This document shows, piece by piece, positions 27,644 through 38,100 of a stretch of 64,000 nt of DNA. Every line of letters starts with the position of its first letter. The first letter of the stretch is position 1. The notes under the pieces are model-generated. The model was not told where the DNA came from. It did no database searches and saw only the letters and a program-made list of their open reading frames with translations. Origin of the DNA: Jejuia sp047345485 (GTDB lineage: Bacteria; Bacteroidota; Bacteroidia; Flavobacteriales; Flavobacteriaceae); the NCBI RefSeq assembly GCF_047345485.1, contig NZ_JBLFEN010000001.1, positions 372,001-436,000 of the forward strand, given 5' to 3'. The position numbers were made by a program, and so were the translations under genes.

Positions 27644-28801
27644 TTACTTCATATACTTACCCTTCTTACTGCCTTCGTACATAACATATTTTACTAAGCG
27701 CGACTCCAGTTTAGCATTAAATAGGTGTATTTTTCTTGAGGGGCGCAGGCCTACATGTTTTAATGCATCTAGGTTTGAGGTAATAAACCAAGCATCGGTA
27801 CCTGGATAATTTTGTTTTAGAGTATCACCAATATCTGCATAAAATTTTTCCATGTCAATATCTAAACGCTCACCGTAGGGCGGATTAAATACCATGTGTA
27901 ATTTTTGTTGTCCGCCTTTTTGAGTTTTAAAAAAATCTTCGTGTTTTACAGTAATAAAATCATCTAATTGCGCATTCTCAACATTTTGTTGTGCTTTTCT
28001 AACAGCACTAGGTGCTTTATCGTATGCTATAATTTGATGGTGGAAATCGCGTGTTTTTTTAAGAAGCGATTCTTCAATTTTTTCAAAAAGCTCTACATCC
28101 CAATCTTGCCAACGCTCAAAAGCAAATTCTTTACGCATTAGGTTTGGTGGTATATTACAGGCTATCATTGCAGCTTCAATAGGGATAGTGCCCGAGCCAC
28201 ACATGGGATCCATAAAATCTGACTGACCATCCCAACCCGATAGCATAATTAGGCCAGCAGCCAAAACCTCGTTTATTGGTGCAATGTTAGTAGCCATTTT
28301 GTAGCCACGTTTATGTAGCGATTCTCCTGAGGAATCTAAAGATACGGTACATGCTGTTCTATCTATACGTACATTAATTTTTAAATCAGGAAATTTTAAA
28401 TCTACATTAGGCCTTTGACCTGTTTTATCTCGAAAACGATCTACAATGGCATCTTTTGTTTTTTGTGCGATAAAAAGCGAGTGGGTAAATAAATCGGAAT
28501 GTATGGTAGCATCAACCGCTAATGAGCCTGAGGGCTTTAGGTAGTCTTCCCATGGCATATTGTTTATTTTGTTATACAAATCTTTTTCATCCTTTACACG
28601 AAACGTTTGTATAGGTTTTAAAATTTTTATAGCGGTACGCAGTGCTAAATTGGCTTTATACATAAAGCCTTGATCTCCTACAAACTCTACAACACGTACG
28701 CCTTTTTTAACGTGTAATGCACCTAGTTGTATTAATTCATTTTCTAACAATTCTTCAAAACCATAAAGGGTTTTGGCTACCATATTGAAATTTTCGGCCA
28801 T
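27644..28801 (-). CDS. THUMP-domain class I RNA methyltransferase (RlmL N-half type)
   Basis: SAM-dependent guanine-N2 methyltransferase related to the N-terminal half of RlmL (23S rRNA G2445). From the ATG at 28801 it has 385 residues. A ferredoxin-like/THUMP region covers about 1-155 (MVAKTLYGFEELLENELIQL), and the methyltransferase domain holds DPMCGSGTIPIEAAMIA and the catalytic NPPYGERL. A frame extension of 86 codons upstream is rejected because it translates repeat DNA and the family start is MAENFNMVAKT. There is no RlmK half. Convergent with DUF6048, divergent from the next methyltransferase. Confidence 0.9.
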   Translation of the reverse strand: MAENFNMVAKTLYGFEELLENELIQLGALHVKKGVRVVEFVGDQGFMYKANLALRTAIKILKPIQTFRVKDEKDLYNKINNMPWEDYLKPSGSLAVDATIHSDLFTHSLFIAQKTKDAIVDRFRDKTGQRPNVDLKFPDLKINVRIDRTACTVSLDSSGESLHKRGYKMATNIAPINEVLAAGLIMLSGWDGQSDFMDPMCGSGTIPIEAAMIACNIPPNLMRKEFAFERWQDWDVELFEKIEESLLKKTRDFHHQIIAYDKAPSAVRKAQQNVENAQLDDFITVKHEDFFKTQKGGQQKLHMVFNPPYGERLDIDMEKFYADIGDTLKQNYPGTDAWFITSNLDALKHVGLRPSRKIHLFNAKLESRLVKYVMYEGSKKGKYMK

Positions 28802-28855
28802 AATCTTCGTCCAAATCTTTATAAATGTTCTTTTTATATTCCTTTTTAAGAGGTT

Positions 28856-28878
28856 GTAATTTCTTTTTAAGAAATTAC
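28856..28878. promoter_or_regulatory. 10-bp inverted repeat upstream of the methyltransferase gene
   Basis: GTAATTTCTT and AAGAAATTAC flank TTT, 55 bases upstream of the start at 28801. It may be an operator or a 5' hairpin of the minus-strand gene; it lacks a following T-run. Confidence 0.4.
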
Positions 28879-28944
28879 GGGTGTGGCAAATAGATTGCAA
28901 AAATAGTGTAATTTTGCGGCAAATAAATGACATTAGTAGATAAT

Positions 28945-29030
28945 GGGTTAGGGATTGCAGTGGAAAGCCCACAGCGAGGTACGAGCGAGGACTTGCAACG
29001 TAAAGCCCGACCCCGCCATTAAAGCGGGGT
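28945..29030. repeat. flavobacterial intergenic repeat with GC hairpin
   Basis: Two related copies lie in tandem: GGGATTGCAGTGGAAAGCCC (28951-28970) and GGACTTGCAACGTAAAGCCC (28989-29008). A third relative is on the minus strand near 11463-11490. They are followed by the hairpin CCCCGC-CATTAAA-GCGGGG (29011-29029), 19 bases before the next start codon. The high G+C stands out against the surroundings. Confidence 0.6.
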
Positions 29031-29048
29031 AACCCCATAAAATAAAAA

Positions 29049-29780
29049 ATGATAGACAATACAACAAAATGGTTTGCTTCGTGGTTTGATACGCGATTTT
29101 ACCATATTTTATATAGGGATAGAGATGATACCGAGGCGCAGGTATTTATGGATAATTTAACGCAGTATTTAAATTTACCAGAAGGTGGCGCTATATTAGA
29201 TTTAGCATGTGGTAAGGGCAGACACTCACGATATTTAAACAAAATTGGGTTTAATGTTACCGGAATTGATTTAAGCGAAAACAGCATTGCATTTGCAAAA
29301 CAGTTTGAAAACCATAGGTTACAATTTGAAGTGCATAACATGTGCAAACCTTACCCGAAACAGTTTGATGCTGTATTTAATTTGTTTACTAGTTTTGGGT
29401 ATTTTGATAGGGATGAGGATAATTTAAATACCATTAAAGCAATTAAAGCAAACTTAAATACCACTGGTTTTGGTGTGATTGATTTTATGAATACTGAGTT
29501 TGTTATTGATAATTTAGTACCAGAAAACAGTAAAACTGTGGATGGAATTACCTTTAATTTAAAACGATTTGTGAAGGATGGTTACATTGTAAAAACTATT
29601 AATTTTGATGCAGATGGCGAAACATATAATTTTGAAGAACGCGTTAGAGCATTTTCTTTAGCCGATTTTGAAACGTTATTTGCTGAGGCTGGTGTGCATT
29701 TATTAGATGTGTTTGGCGATTATAAACTGCGTAAGTTTAACCCAAAAACATCGAAACGTTTAGTGATGATTTTTAAGTGA
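29049..29780 (+). CDS. class I SAM-dependent methyltransferase, substrate unknown
   Basis: A 243-residue soluble protein with a Rossmann methyltransferase fold: motif I is GGAILDLACGKGRHSRYL (about 47-64), with the acidic residue of VTGIDLSENSIAFAK following, and FDAVFNLFTSFGYFD as motif IV. The type resembles small-molecule or tRNA-modifying methyltransferases; the substrate cannot be told. The 5' leader carries the GC hairpin at 29011-29029. It is followed after 15 bases by the ZIP transporter gene, so the two probably form a transcription unit. Confidence 0.82.
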   Translation: MIDNTTKWFASWFDTRFYHILYRDRDDTEAQVFMDNLTQYLNLPEGGAILDLACGKGRHSRYLNKIGFNVTGIDLSENSIAFAKQFENHRLQFEVHNMCKPYPKQFDAVFNLFTSFGYFDRDEDNLNTIKAIKANLNTTGFGVIDFMNTEFVIDNLVPENSKTVDGITFNLKRFVKDGYIVKTINFDADGETYNFEERVRAFSLADFETLFAEAGVHLLDVFGDYKLRKFNPKTSKRLVMIFK

Positions 29781-29795
29781 TATATATATTTTTAA

Positions 29796-30470
29796 ATGAA
29801 TAAATATCTTTTTCCTGTTTACGCTGTTATTATTGGGTTAGTTATTGCTAAACTTACCAAAAATAAAAACACATGGAATACAAAGTTACTGTTATCTTTT
29901 AGTGGTGCTTTTTTATTAGCGTTAACACTTTTTGAGTTGTTACCCGAAGTTTATGACCATTTAGATACTAAACGTACTGGCTTATTTATAATGTGTGGTA
30001 TTTTGTTACAGATTATTTTAGAATTGTTTTCTAAAGGTGCAGAACATGGGCATGTACATATTAATAAAGATTCTACCGTTTTTCCATGGTTATTGTTTGT
30101 AAGTTTATGCATTCATAGTTTTTTAGAAGGTTTCCCAATTCATGAACATAACGATATGTTGTATGGTGTTTTAGTACACAAAGTACCTATTGCTGCTTTA
30201 ATATGTATGTTTTTATTTAAATCGAAATTTAGTACAGTGCAAATCGTTTTATTTTTGTTTGTATTTACAATAATGACGCCTTTAGGTACTTTAATATCTA
30301 ATACAACTGAGATTAGTGAACAGCTAACTCATACTATAAACGCTGTGGTTATTGGTATATTTTTTCATATTTCTACAACTATTTTGTTTGAAAGCGGAGA
30401 AGGGCATAAGTTTAACTTAAGTAAGTTTATTGCTATAATTTTAGGTGTTGGGATAGCTTATGTAATTTAA
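29796..30470 (+). CDS. ZIP family metal transporter
   Basis: A 224-residue inner-membrane protein with about eight hydrophobic helices. Metal-site signatures of the ZIP family are visible: SLCIHSFLEGFPIHEH (HxxxEG in helix IV, about residues 106-121) and VHKVPIAALIC in helix V (HKxP). A histidine-bearing loop (GAEHGHVHINKD) separates helices III and IV. It would import zinc or a related divalent metal. Helix count and length are normal. No metal-responsive regulator is seen next to it. Confidence 0.85.
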   Translation: MNKYLFPVYAVIIGLVIAKLTKNKNTWNTKLLLSFSGAFLLALTLFELLPEVYDHLDTKRTGLFIMCGILLQIILELFSKGAEHGHVHINKDSTVFPWLLFVSLCIHSFLEGFPIHEHNDMLYGVLVHKVPIAALICMFLFKSKFSTVQIVLFLFVFTIMTPLGTLISNTTEISEQLTHTINAVVIGIFFHISTTILFESGEGHKFNLSKFIAIILGVGIAYVI

Positions 30471-30649
30471 AAAAAGCTTTTTCGTTAATACTTTAAATAA
30501 GAAAGAGTAAAATTTATTGTGTTAAAAACAATTCTGCATCAAGCATAAACACGCAAATAAAGTTTGATTATTTTCAATAACATTATTTATAAATAGATTA
30601 TAGAATTTGAGTGTTTCTCATAATTTGGGAAATATAAAGATGAGGCATT

Positions 30650-31078
30650 ATGTTTAGCAAAGAAGAATCGCGTTTATTAAGACAAGAGTTTTGGACAAGC
30701 TTTGGGAAATCTTTTCCAAGAAAATGGATTTTGTATGATACAAAGTTGAAAGGTTTAAATTTTAAATTTCATTTTGATACAAAAAAAGCATTAATAGCTT
30801 TAGACTTAGAGGATGATTTAGAGCACCGCATTAAATATTGGGAAAAACTTGAAGCCTTAAAATCGATTCTAAAAGATGAGTATTTGCCTGATGCGGTATT
30901 TGAAGAAGAATTTTTTTTAGAAAACCACAAAGAGATTTCTAGAATTTATGTGCCCTTAGAGCAAAAAGTTTCTATTCATAACAAAAACACGTGGCGAGAG
31001 GTTATGACGTTTTTTAATGAAAAAATGAGTGTGTTTGAGGCATTTTTTGAAACCTACAAAGAGGTTATTGAAGGTTAA
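30650..31078 (+). CDS. DUF4268 family protein
   Basis: A 142-residue soluble protein, no signal peptide, with the DUF4268 pattern RQEFWTSFGKSFPRKWILYD near the N-terminus and an acidic middle (ALDLEDDLEHRIKYWEKLEA). DUF4268 also occurs as the C-terminal domain of nuclease-like proteins, but here it stands alone, which is common in Bacteroidetes. Function unknown. The 179 bases upstream have no ORF. Confidence 0.82.
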   Translation: MFSKEESRLLRQEFWTSFGKSFPRKWILYDTKLKGLNFKFHFDTKKALIALDLEDDLEHRIKYWEKLEALKSILKDEYLPDAVFEEEFFLENHKEISRIYVPLEQKVSIHNKNTWREVMTFFNEKMSVFEAFFETYKEVIEG

Positions 31079-31179
31079 ATATAATAGGTGATATTTAAGG
31101 GTAATCTAGAATTTGTATAAACAATTAAAAATCAATTTAAACACCTGTTAAAATAGAGCTTTAAATTCACATTTATCCG

Positions 31180-31208
31180 TATTTTTGCACTAGCAAAAAA
31201 AGTGCAAA
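31180..31208 (+). promoter_or_regulatory. -7 box overlapped by an inverted repeat before the ResB-CcsA gene
   Basis: TATTTTTG (31180-31187) fits TAnnTTTG. TTTGCACT (31184-31191) and AGTGCAAA (31201-31208) are perfect 8-bp arms around nine bases, covering the expected transcription start and ending five bases before the ATG. Confidence 0.5.
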
Positions 31209-31213
31209 TTGTT

Positions 31214-34200
31214 ATGCTTGATAAACTCGCTAAAATTCTTTTTTCTACACGACTTACCGCTGTTTTATTCATCGCTTTTGCTGCTGCTATGGCAGCAGGA
31301 ACATTTATGGATGCAGGACAAGATACATCGCCAACACCATATACCAGAACTTTAATTTACAACGCATGGTGGTTTGAGGCCATCATGGGGATGTTTATTA
31401 TAAACTTTGTAGGAAATATTTTTAGGTTTAGGCTTTATAAAAAAGAAAAGTGGGCCACATTTATATTACACATTTCCTTTATTTTAATATTATTAGGTGC
31501 TTTTATCACAAGATATATTGGTTATGAAGGGATGATGGCAATTAGAGAAGGTGCTACCGAAAACGAGTTTTTGTCTCGTAAAACATACATTAAAGCTAGA
31601 ATTTTTGGCGATTATAAAGTGAATGGTGTTAACCAAATGCGTGTAATAGAAGAAGAAGTAGATTTTTCGACCAGACTAGATAACGATTTTACTATTGAAA
31701 CAGATTATGGCGGACAACCCGTAACCATTTCTCTTGAAAAATTTATAGGCGGTGCCGAAGAAGATATTATTCCTGACGAAAACGGAGAGTCGTATTTAAA
31801 ATTAGTTGAAGCAGGTACCAATGGTCCGCACAATCACTTTTTAAAAGTAGGTCAAGTAGCAAGTATTCATAATATATTATTTGCGTTAAACAAACCTACC
31901 GATGGTGCTATAAATATCACGTTTAAAGGTGACTCCTTAACTATTAAATCTCCATTTGAGGGTGAATATATGACGATGGCGTCACGTACTCAAGGTAAAC
32001 TGATTAAAGACAGTTTACAGCCTTTATATTTACGGTCGCGTTATGTTATTGGCAACATGCAATTGGTATTTCCAAAACCTGTGGTTAAAGGTGTGTTTGA
32101 TATTGTTCAAAAATCTAAAATCTTAAAAAATGATGCTGACGGATTAGTTTTAAAAGTAACTACCAATGGAGAAACACAGCAAGTTGGGGTTTTAGGCGGA
32201 AAAGGTACCGATAGAAATTTTAAAGAAATTAAAGTTGGTGGTTTAGATATAGCGCTAAAATATGGCTCTAAAATATTAGAACTTCCGTTTGCTTTAAAGT
32301 TGAATGATTTTGAAGCAGAAAAATATCCAGGTTCTGAGGTAAATTCAGCTTTTTCAAGTGAGGTTACTGTTATTGACGAACAAGTAGATAACTATGATTA
32401 TAAGATATTTATGAATAATATTTTAGACCACGGCGGTTATCGGTTTTTTCAAGCAAGCTATGATCCTGATGAAAAAGGCACTATTCTCTCTGTGAATCAT
32501 GATTATTGGGGTACGCTTATTACTTACATTGGTTATATTATGTTATATTTTGGTTTAATGGCTATTATGTTTAGTAAAGGCTCTCGTTTTAGCGATTTAA
32601 AAACGTTTTTAGAAAAAGTAAAAGACAAAAAGGCTAAATTAATTTCAATATTACTAATTTGTTTTAGTTTAACTGGCTTTTCACAACAAGAACAACATTC
32701 TGCAAACGACGGGCACAATCACGAGCAAGATTTTGAAAAACCAACCAAAAGACAAATAGATTCTGTTTTAAAAGCAAACATAACACCCAAGGCTCATGCA
32801 GATATTTTTGGTAATATGGTAATACAAGATATTAGCGGCCGCATGATGCCTATTAATACTTATGCATCAGAATTTTTAAGAAAACTCAGTAAAAGTGATA
32901 CTTATGAAGGCTTTGATGAAAACCAAGTGTTTTTATCTATACAAGAGAGTCCGCGTTTGTGGTATAACGTACCCGTTATTTATTTACGCCCAATGGAAAC
33001 AGATTCTTTAAGAAACATTATAGGAGTTCCTAAAGAAGGTAAACATTTTGCATTAGTCGATTTTTTAAATGAAGATGGCTCTTATAAATTAGCACCATAT
33101 TTAAATGATGCTTACAATACTACAATTCCCAATGGATATCAAAAGAAACTAAAAGAAACGCACGAGCGCGTATCGCTCTTATCTAATACAATAGAAGGAT
33201 CGTCTCTAAAAATTTTCCCTATTCCTGGTGATGATAATAATAAGTGGATTTCTAATTATGAATACCGTTTAGATCCAACAATAATTAAAGATTCATTGTA
33301 TAATAACTTTGTAAAAAACGGTTTTCCAACTTATTTATTCACATTAAATAAAGCAAAACAATCTGGAGATTTTTCTGAAGCTAACAAATTACTAGAAGCT
33401 TTTAAGAGAACACAACAACGCTACGGCGCAGAAGTAATGCTAAGCGATAAAAAAATAAAAACAGAAGTATTGTATAATGAATATGATATTTTTAAAAAGC
33501 TATACAAGTGGTTTATGTATGCAGGTAGTTTGATGTTTGTGTTTTTAATTATTCAAATATTTAATACCAAAAATAAAGCTATAAATAGTTCAGTAAATAT
33601 ATTTAAATTAATTATTGTTGGTCTATTTTTATTACACACAGCTGGTTTAATTGTACGTTGGTATATTTCTGGACACGCACCTTGGAGTGATGCTTACGAG
33701 TCTATGATATATGTAGCTTGGTCTACGATGTTGTTTGGATTGATTACTGGAATTAGTAAGCAAAAAAACAAACAGAATAAGCGGGTTTTGGGATTGAAAC
33801 TCACGCCATTAATTCCAACACCATCAATGTTCCAGATTAAGTCTTCAAACTTGACTATTGCATCAGCAGCATTCGTAACCTCAATGATTTTAATGATTGC
33901 GCATTGGAATTGGATGGACCCTGCAATTGCAAACCTACAACCCGTATTAAATAGTTACTGGTTAATGATACATGTTGCTGTAATAGTAGGAAGTTACGGC
34001 CCTTTTGCCATAGGCATGATTTTAGGTATAGTATCACTAATTTTAATGGGTTTTACCACAACAAAAAACAAAAAAATTATGGGGCTTAATATACAAGAGC
34101 TAACCATAATAAACGAAATGGCTTTAACTGTAGGTTTGGTGATGCTTACTATAGGAAACTTTTTAGGCGGTATGTGGGCTAACGAAAGTTGGGGACGCTA

Positions 34201-34501
34201 CTGGGGTTGGGATCCTAAAGAAACATGGGCGCTAATAAGTATTATGGTATATGCCTTTGTATTGCATATGCGTTTGGTTCCTGGACTACGAGGTAGATGG
34301 TTTTTTAACTTAATGTCTATAATAGCATTTGCCAGTATTTTAATGACATATTTTGGTGTTAATTTCTACTTAGCAGGACTACATTCTTATGCTAGTGGCG
34401 ATCAAATTATAAGTTTAAAATTTATTGGTATAGCATGCGTTTGTATTGCTATTCTTGGTTTTTTTGGATATCGTGGCTACACAAAATATTATAAGAAATA
34501 G
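31214..34501 (+). CDS. ccsA: fused cytochrome c biogenesis protein ResB-CcsA
   Basis: System II cytochrome c maturation: exports heme and attaches it to apocytochromes outside the inner membrane. From the ATG at 31214 it has 1095 residues (a GTG 12 bases upstream is less likely). The N-terminal half is ResB-like, with helices near 10-30, 55-75, 85-105 and 430-455 and a large periplasmic domain between. A linker bears GHNHEQDFEKP. The C-terminal half is CcsA, with the heme-handling WWD motif WGRYWGWDPKETWALIS and histidines in HTAGLIVRWYISGHAPWSD, HVAVIVGSYG and GLHSYASGD. The single-chain fusion is usual in Bacteroidetes and Epsilonproteobacteria. Confidence 0.93.
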   Translation: MLDKLAKILFSTRLTAVLFIAFAAAMAAGTFMDAGQDTSPTPYTRTLIYNAWWFEAIMGMFIINFVGNIFRFRLYKKEKWATFILHISFILILLGAFITRYIGYEGMMAIREGATENEFLSRKTYIKARIFGDYKVNGVNQMRVIEEEVDFSTRLDNDFTIETDYGGQPVTISLEKFIGGAEEDIIPDENGESYLKLVEAGTNGPHNHFLKVGQVASIHNILFALNKPTDGAINITFKGDSLTIKSPFEGEYMTMASRTQGKLIKDSLQPLYLRSRYVIGNMQLVFPKPVVKGVFDIVQKSKILKNDADGLVLKVTTNGETQQVGVLGGKGTDRNFKEIKVGGLDIALKYGSKILELPFALKLNDFEAEKYPGSEVNSAFSSEVTVIDEQVDNYDYKIFMNNILDHGGYRFFQASYDPDEKGTILSVNHDYWGTLITYIGYIMLYFGLMAIMFSKGSRFSDLKTFLEKVKDKKAKLISILLICFSLTGFSQQEQHSANDGHNHEQDFEKPTKRQIDSVLKANITPKAHADIFGNMVIQDISGRMMPINTYASEFLRKLSKSDTYEGFDENQVFLSIQESPRLWYNVPVIYLRPMETDSLRNIIGVPKEGKHFALVDFLNEDGSYKLAPYLNDAYNTTIPNGYQKKLKETHERVSLLSNTIEGSSLKIFPIPGDDNNKWISNYEYRLDPTIIKDSLYNNFVKNGFPTYLFTLNKAKQSGDFSEANKLLEAFKRTQQRYGAEVMLSDKKIKTEVLYNEYDIFKKLYKWFMYAGSLMFVFLIIQIFNTKNKAINSSVNIFKLIIVGLFLLHTAGLIVRWYISGHAPWSDAYESMIYVAWSTMLFGLITGISKQKNKQNKRVLGLKLTPLIPTPSMFQIKSSNLTIASAAFVTSMILMIAHWNWMDPAIANLQPVLNSYWLMIHVAVIVGSYGPFAIGMILGIVSLILMGFTTTKNKKIMGLNIQELTIINEMALTVGLVMLTIGNFLGGMWANESWGRYWGWDPKETWALISIMVYAFVLHMRLVPGLRGRWFFNLMSIIAFASILMTYFGVNFYLAGLHSYASGDQIISLKFIGIACVCIAILGFFGYRGYTKYYKK

Positions 34502-34570
34502 TAATTATATCATTTGAGTTAAGATTCTACTTTTTATGATATAATTTTAGGTCTTTAAACAATAAAAACT

Positions 34571-35014
34571 ATGAAACTATTTAATGAATTCAAAGAGTTT
34601 GCCGTAAAAGGTAATATGATGGATATGGCCATAGGTATAATCATTGGTGCTGCCTTTAATAAAGTTATTGATGTATTAGTAAAAAAGGTAATGTTACCGC
34701 CATTATCTCTATTAACTGATGGTGTTAACTTCCAGAATAAAAAAATTATACTTAAAGAAGCAGTATCAAATATTGATGGTGTAGTTATTACAGAAGAAGT
34801 TGCTATTGGTTATGGTGCTTTAGGTGAGGCTTTTATAGACTTTACAATTATAGGTTTTACGGTATTTATAGTCGTTAAATTTATGAATCAACTTAAAAAG
34901 AAAGCGCAAGACACAAAAGATGTTACAGTTGCAACACCAAAAGATATTGAATTATTAGATAAGCTAACGCAGCTCATGGAAGAGCAAAATGCGCTTTTAA
35001 AATCTAATAAATAA
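34571..35014 (+). CDS. mscL: large-conductance mechanosensitive channel MscL
   Basis: Homopentameric safety valve of the inner membrane that opens on osmotic downshock. The 147 residues begin with the amphipathic helix KLFNEFKEFAVKGNMMDMAI, then TM1 (GIIIGAAFNKVIDVLVKKV), a periplasmic loop, TM2 (FTIIGFTVFIVVKFMNQL) and a cytoplasmic helix ending LMEEQNALLKS. Length and all elements are normal. It stands alone. The 160 bases downstream have no feature beyond AT-rich DNA. Confidence 0.95.
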   Translation: MKLFNEFKEFAVKGNMMDMAIGIIIGAAFNKVIDVLVKKVMLPPLSLLTDGVNFQNKKIILKEAVSNIDGVVITEEVAIGYGALGEAFIDFTIIGFTVFIVVKFMNQLKKKAQDTKDVTVATPKDIELLDKLTQLMEEQNALLKSNK

Positions 35015-35175
35015 TATGGTTAAAATAATGTTCATAAAATTCTAAATTATTGATTAAAACTGTTATTCATTCAAAAGTCTTTAGTATTTTTCGTTTTATA
35101 CAATCAAATAACTTAATTTTTTTGTAATCGACAAAATGCTTAATATTGCTGATGAAATGTCAAAATCAGCTCCAG

Positions 35176-38100
35176 ATGATAAAAAAATCACTTCTTTTTT
35201 TATGCTTATCTTTTTACATAAATGTTTTTTCAGCAGATATATACGTAGACCAATCTGCTGCTGTAGGGGGCGATGGTTCTAGTTGGGCAACGGCATTTCA
35301 AGATATACAAAGTGCTGTTGATGCGGCATCTGCTAACGATATTATTCTAATTGCAGCAGGAATTTACCAACCAGTAGACGAAATTGATATCAGCATACCA
35401 CTGACGATAAGAGGTGGATATCCACAAGGTGGCGGTGCTCAAGATATAAATGCAAATATAACTCAGATTCAAGGTGATGTATTATCTGGAGTTTTTGATG
35501 TTGCTATTGATTCTGAAACCCTGTTTCAAGGTTTCAGATTATCAAACTTTAGAACAGGAATTACTACAGACTCCAGTATAACAGTAGATCAAGTTGAATT
35601 TTTTGGTTCAATAACTAATGATATCAGAGTTGAGGATTCTATATCAGCTTTAGCAGTTACAAATTGTCTGTTTTCTAATAGTTCTGGAACAAGTATTTCT
35701 GCAACATTAGATATTGTCAATTCAATAACAATATCTAATTCTATTTTTGAAAATAGCTCAGGTAGGGCTTTATCAGCAGATGATGAGGTTTTAAATATAT
35801 CCATGGTTAACTGCTCAATTTTAAATTCTACATCTGATGGTACATCTATTACTTTAAGGGGTCCAAATGCAAACATTATTAATCTTAATGCTGAAAATAA
35901 CAATCAACCAACAGGCTCTATTTTAAGTTATAATAACGACAATGGCACGCTGTTTATAAAGGATTCTAACTTCTCTAATAATACCGGTCAGAATGCAGTT
36001 AATCTATCAGTTTTAGGTGGTAGTGTTGTGATAGAAAACACTAATATTTCTGATAATACAGCAACTGGCTCCTTTCCGTATGGGGTTATAGATGCCAGAA
36101 ACGCCAACGTTACTGCTAGAAATTCTAAGTTCAACGATAACTTTGTTCAAGGCTCTCAAGCACGTATTTTCGGGGTTAGAGATTTTGGCTCAGACATAAG
36201 TCTTGTCCTTGACAACTGTGAATTTCGTAATAATGATGCTGTAGGCTCTATAGAAAATCTTTTAAGAATTCAAAACATTGTCGATCTAACTATAATGAAT
36301 TGTACTTTTGATAATAACGTTTTAGAAAGTCCAATAACAATCCAAGACCATGCAACGATTTCTAATAATGTTTTTGAAAATCATGTACTATCAGATTTTA
36401 TTTTCGAACTAAGAGGCCAAGTGCCGCAATCAAGTGTAACATTTGAAGGCAATAGATTTTCCGCAAATACTTTCGGTCGGTTTTCTATTTCGAGTTTTTC
36501 AAATTTAGAATCAAGTAATAATTCCTATACCGAAGAAACTGTTAGTGTTTTCTTTAATATTACAAATTCAAAGTTTACAAATGAAAATTACCGTGGTAAT
36601 TCTTCTGGAAGAATATTTTTCTCACTTCTTAATACTAATGCCACAATAGAAAACTCAGTTTTCATATCCGAACTTAACAGTGGTTCCCACAGGCTTAATA
36701 CTTCTTCCCGCGATGTATCTTTAAATATCGTTAATAGTACATTTTCAGCATCTAATTTTAATGATGTAAATATAAACGTAAATTTTAATGACGATTTACC
36801 TTCAACCCTGCGCAATTCGGTATTGTGGTCCGGGAGCAATTTAGCTCAAAGTGCGCTTACAGGGTCAACATCTAATTTAGTAATTCAGCATTCCTTAGTA
36901 AAAGGAGAAGACTTCGCAGGTGTTGGTAATTTAAATGGTACTGTTGTTGAAAATACACCCATTTTTGTAAATCCTAATGCATTTGATTTTAGAATGCAAG
37001 ACTGTTCACCTACCATAAATGAAGGTCGTAATAGCTATAGTAATGTCTCAACTGATTTACTAAATAATCCAAGAATTTTTGAAACCTCAATAGATATGGG
37101 GGCTTATGAATTACAAGAACCTGCCAGAGCAACTTGTTCTGTACCTGAAAGGCCGTTATGTACAACTTTGATACTTCCCGCTGATGGAGATACTGACGTA
37201 CCAACAGACACTAATTTAAGATGGACGGCAGATCCTGATGCCACAGGTTATATTTTACGAGTTGGAACAACACTCGGTAGTTTCGATTTAGTTAATGAAA
37301 CTTTAACAGGAAGTGTTACAAGCTATAATTTACCTAGTGATTTGCCAGATAGTGCTGAAATATTTGTTAGGATTATACCCTTTAATGGTATTGGTAATGC
37401 AGTAGGTTGTGTTAGTGAAAGTTTTTTTACGGAAACTGTGCCTAGTAGTTGCACAGCTCTAACTGCACCTTTAAACAATACTACTAACGTGCCTGTAGAC
37501 ACTAATTTAAATTGGAATGCCATACCAGATGCCACAGGTTATATCCTTAGGGTAGGAACAGCCTTAGGTAGTTTCGACCTATTAAATATTACATTAGAAA
37601 ATAGAACAACTTACGATTTACCAAACGACTTACCTTTTAACTCAGAAATTTTTGTTAGGATTATCCCTTTTAACGAATTTGGTAATGCTATTGGTTGTGT
37701 AAGCGAAAGCTTTACTACCGAAACACTAGTAACAGAACCAAATTGCACTACAATTTCAATGCCTTTGAATGGTGATACAGATGTACCTATAACCTCTGAT
37801 TTAAGTTGGAATTCAGTGGTTGGAGCTGATGGTTACCGTGTAACTATAGGAACCACATCTGGTGGTACTGATATTTTTGATAATATCAATTTAGGTATCA
37901 ATACATCCGTTAGTTTACCTGATTTTACAGAAAATACCGAAATTTTTGTCAGCATAGTGCCATATAATTCAGAGGGTAGTGCCATTGGATGTGCTGAGGA
38001 AAGTTTTACAACGGAAACGTTAGTAAATACAAATGCTTTTATAACCACTTGGAAAACAGATAATGCTGGTGTATCAAACAACGACCAAATAACCATTCCA

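Noticed and set aside
28802..29059. 86-codon N-terminal extension of the THUMP methyltransferase
   Set aside because: The extra protein is translated repeat DNA and the family start is the ATG at 28801.
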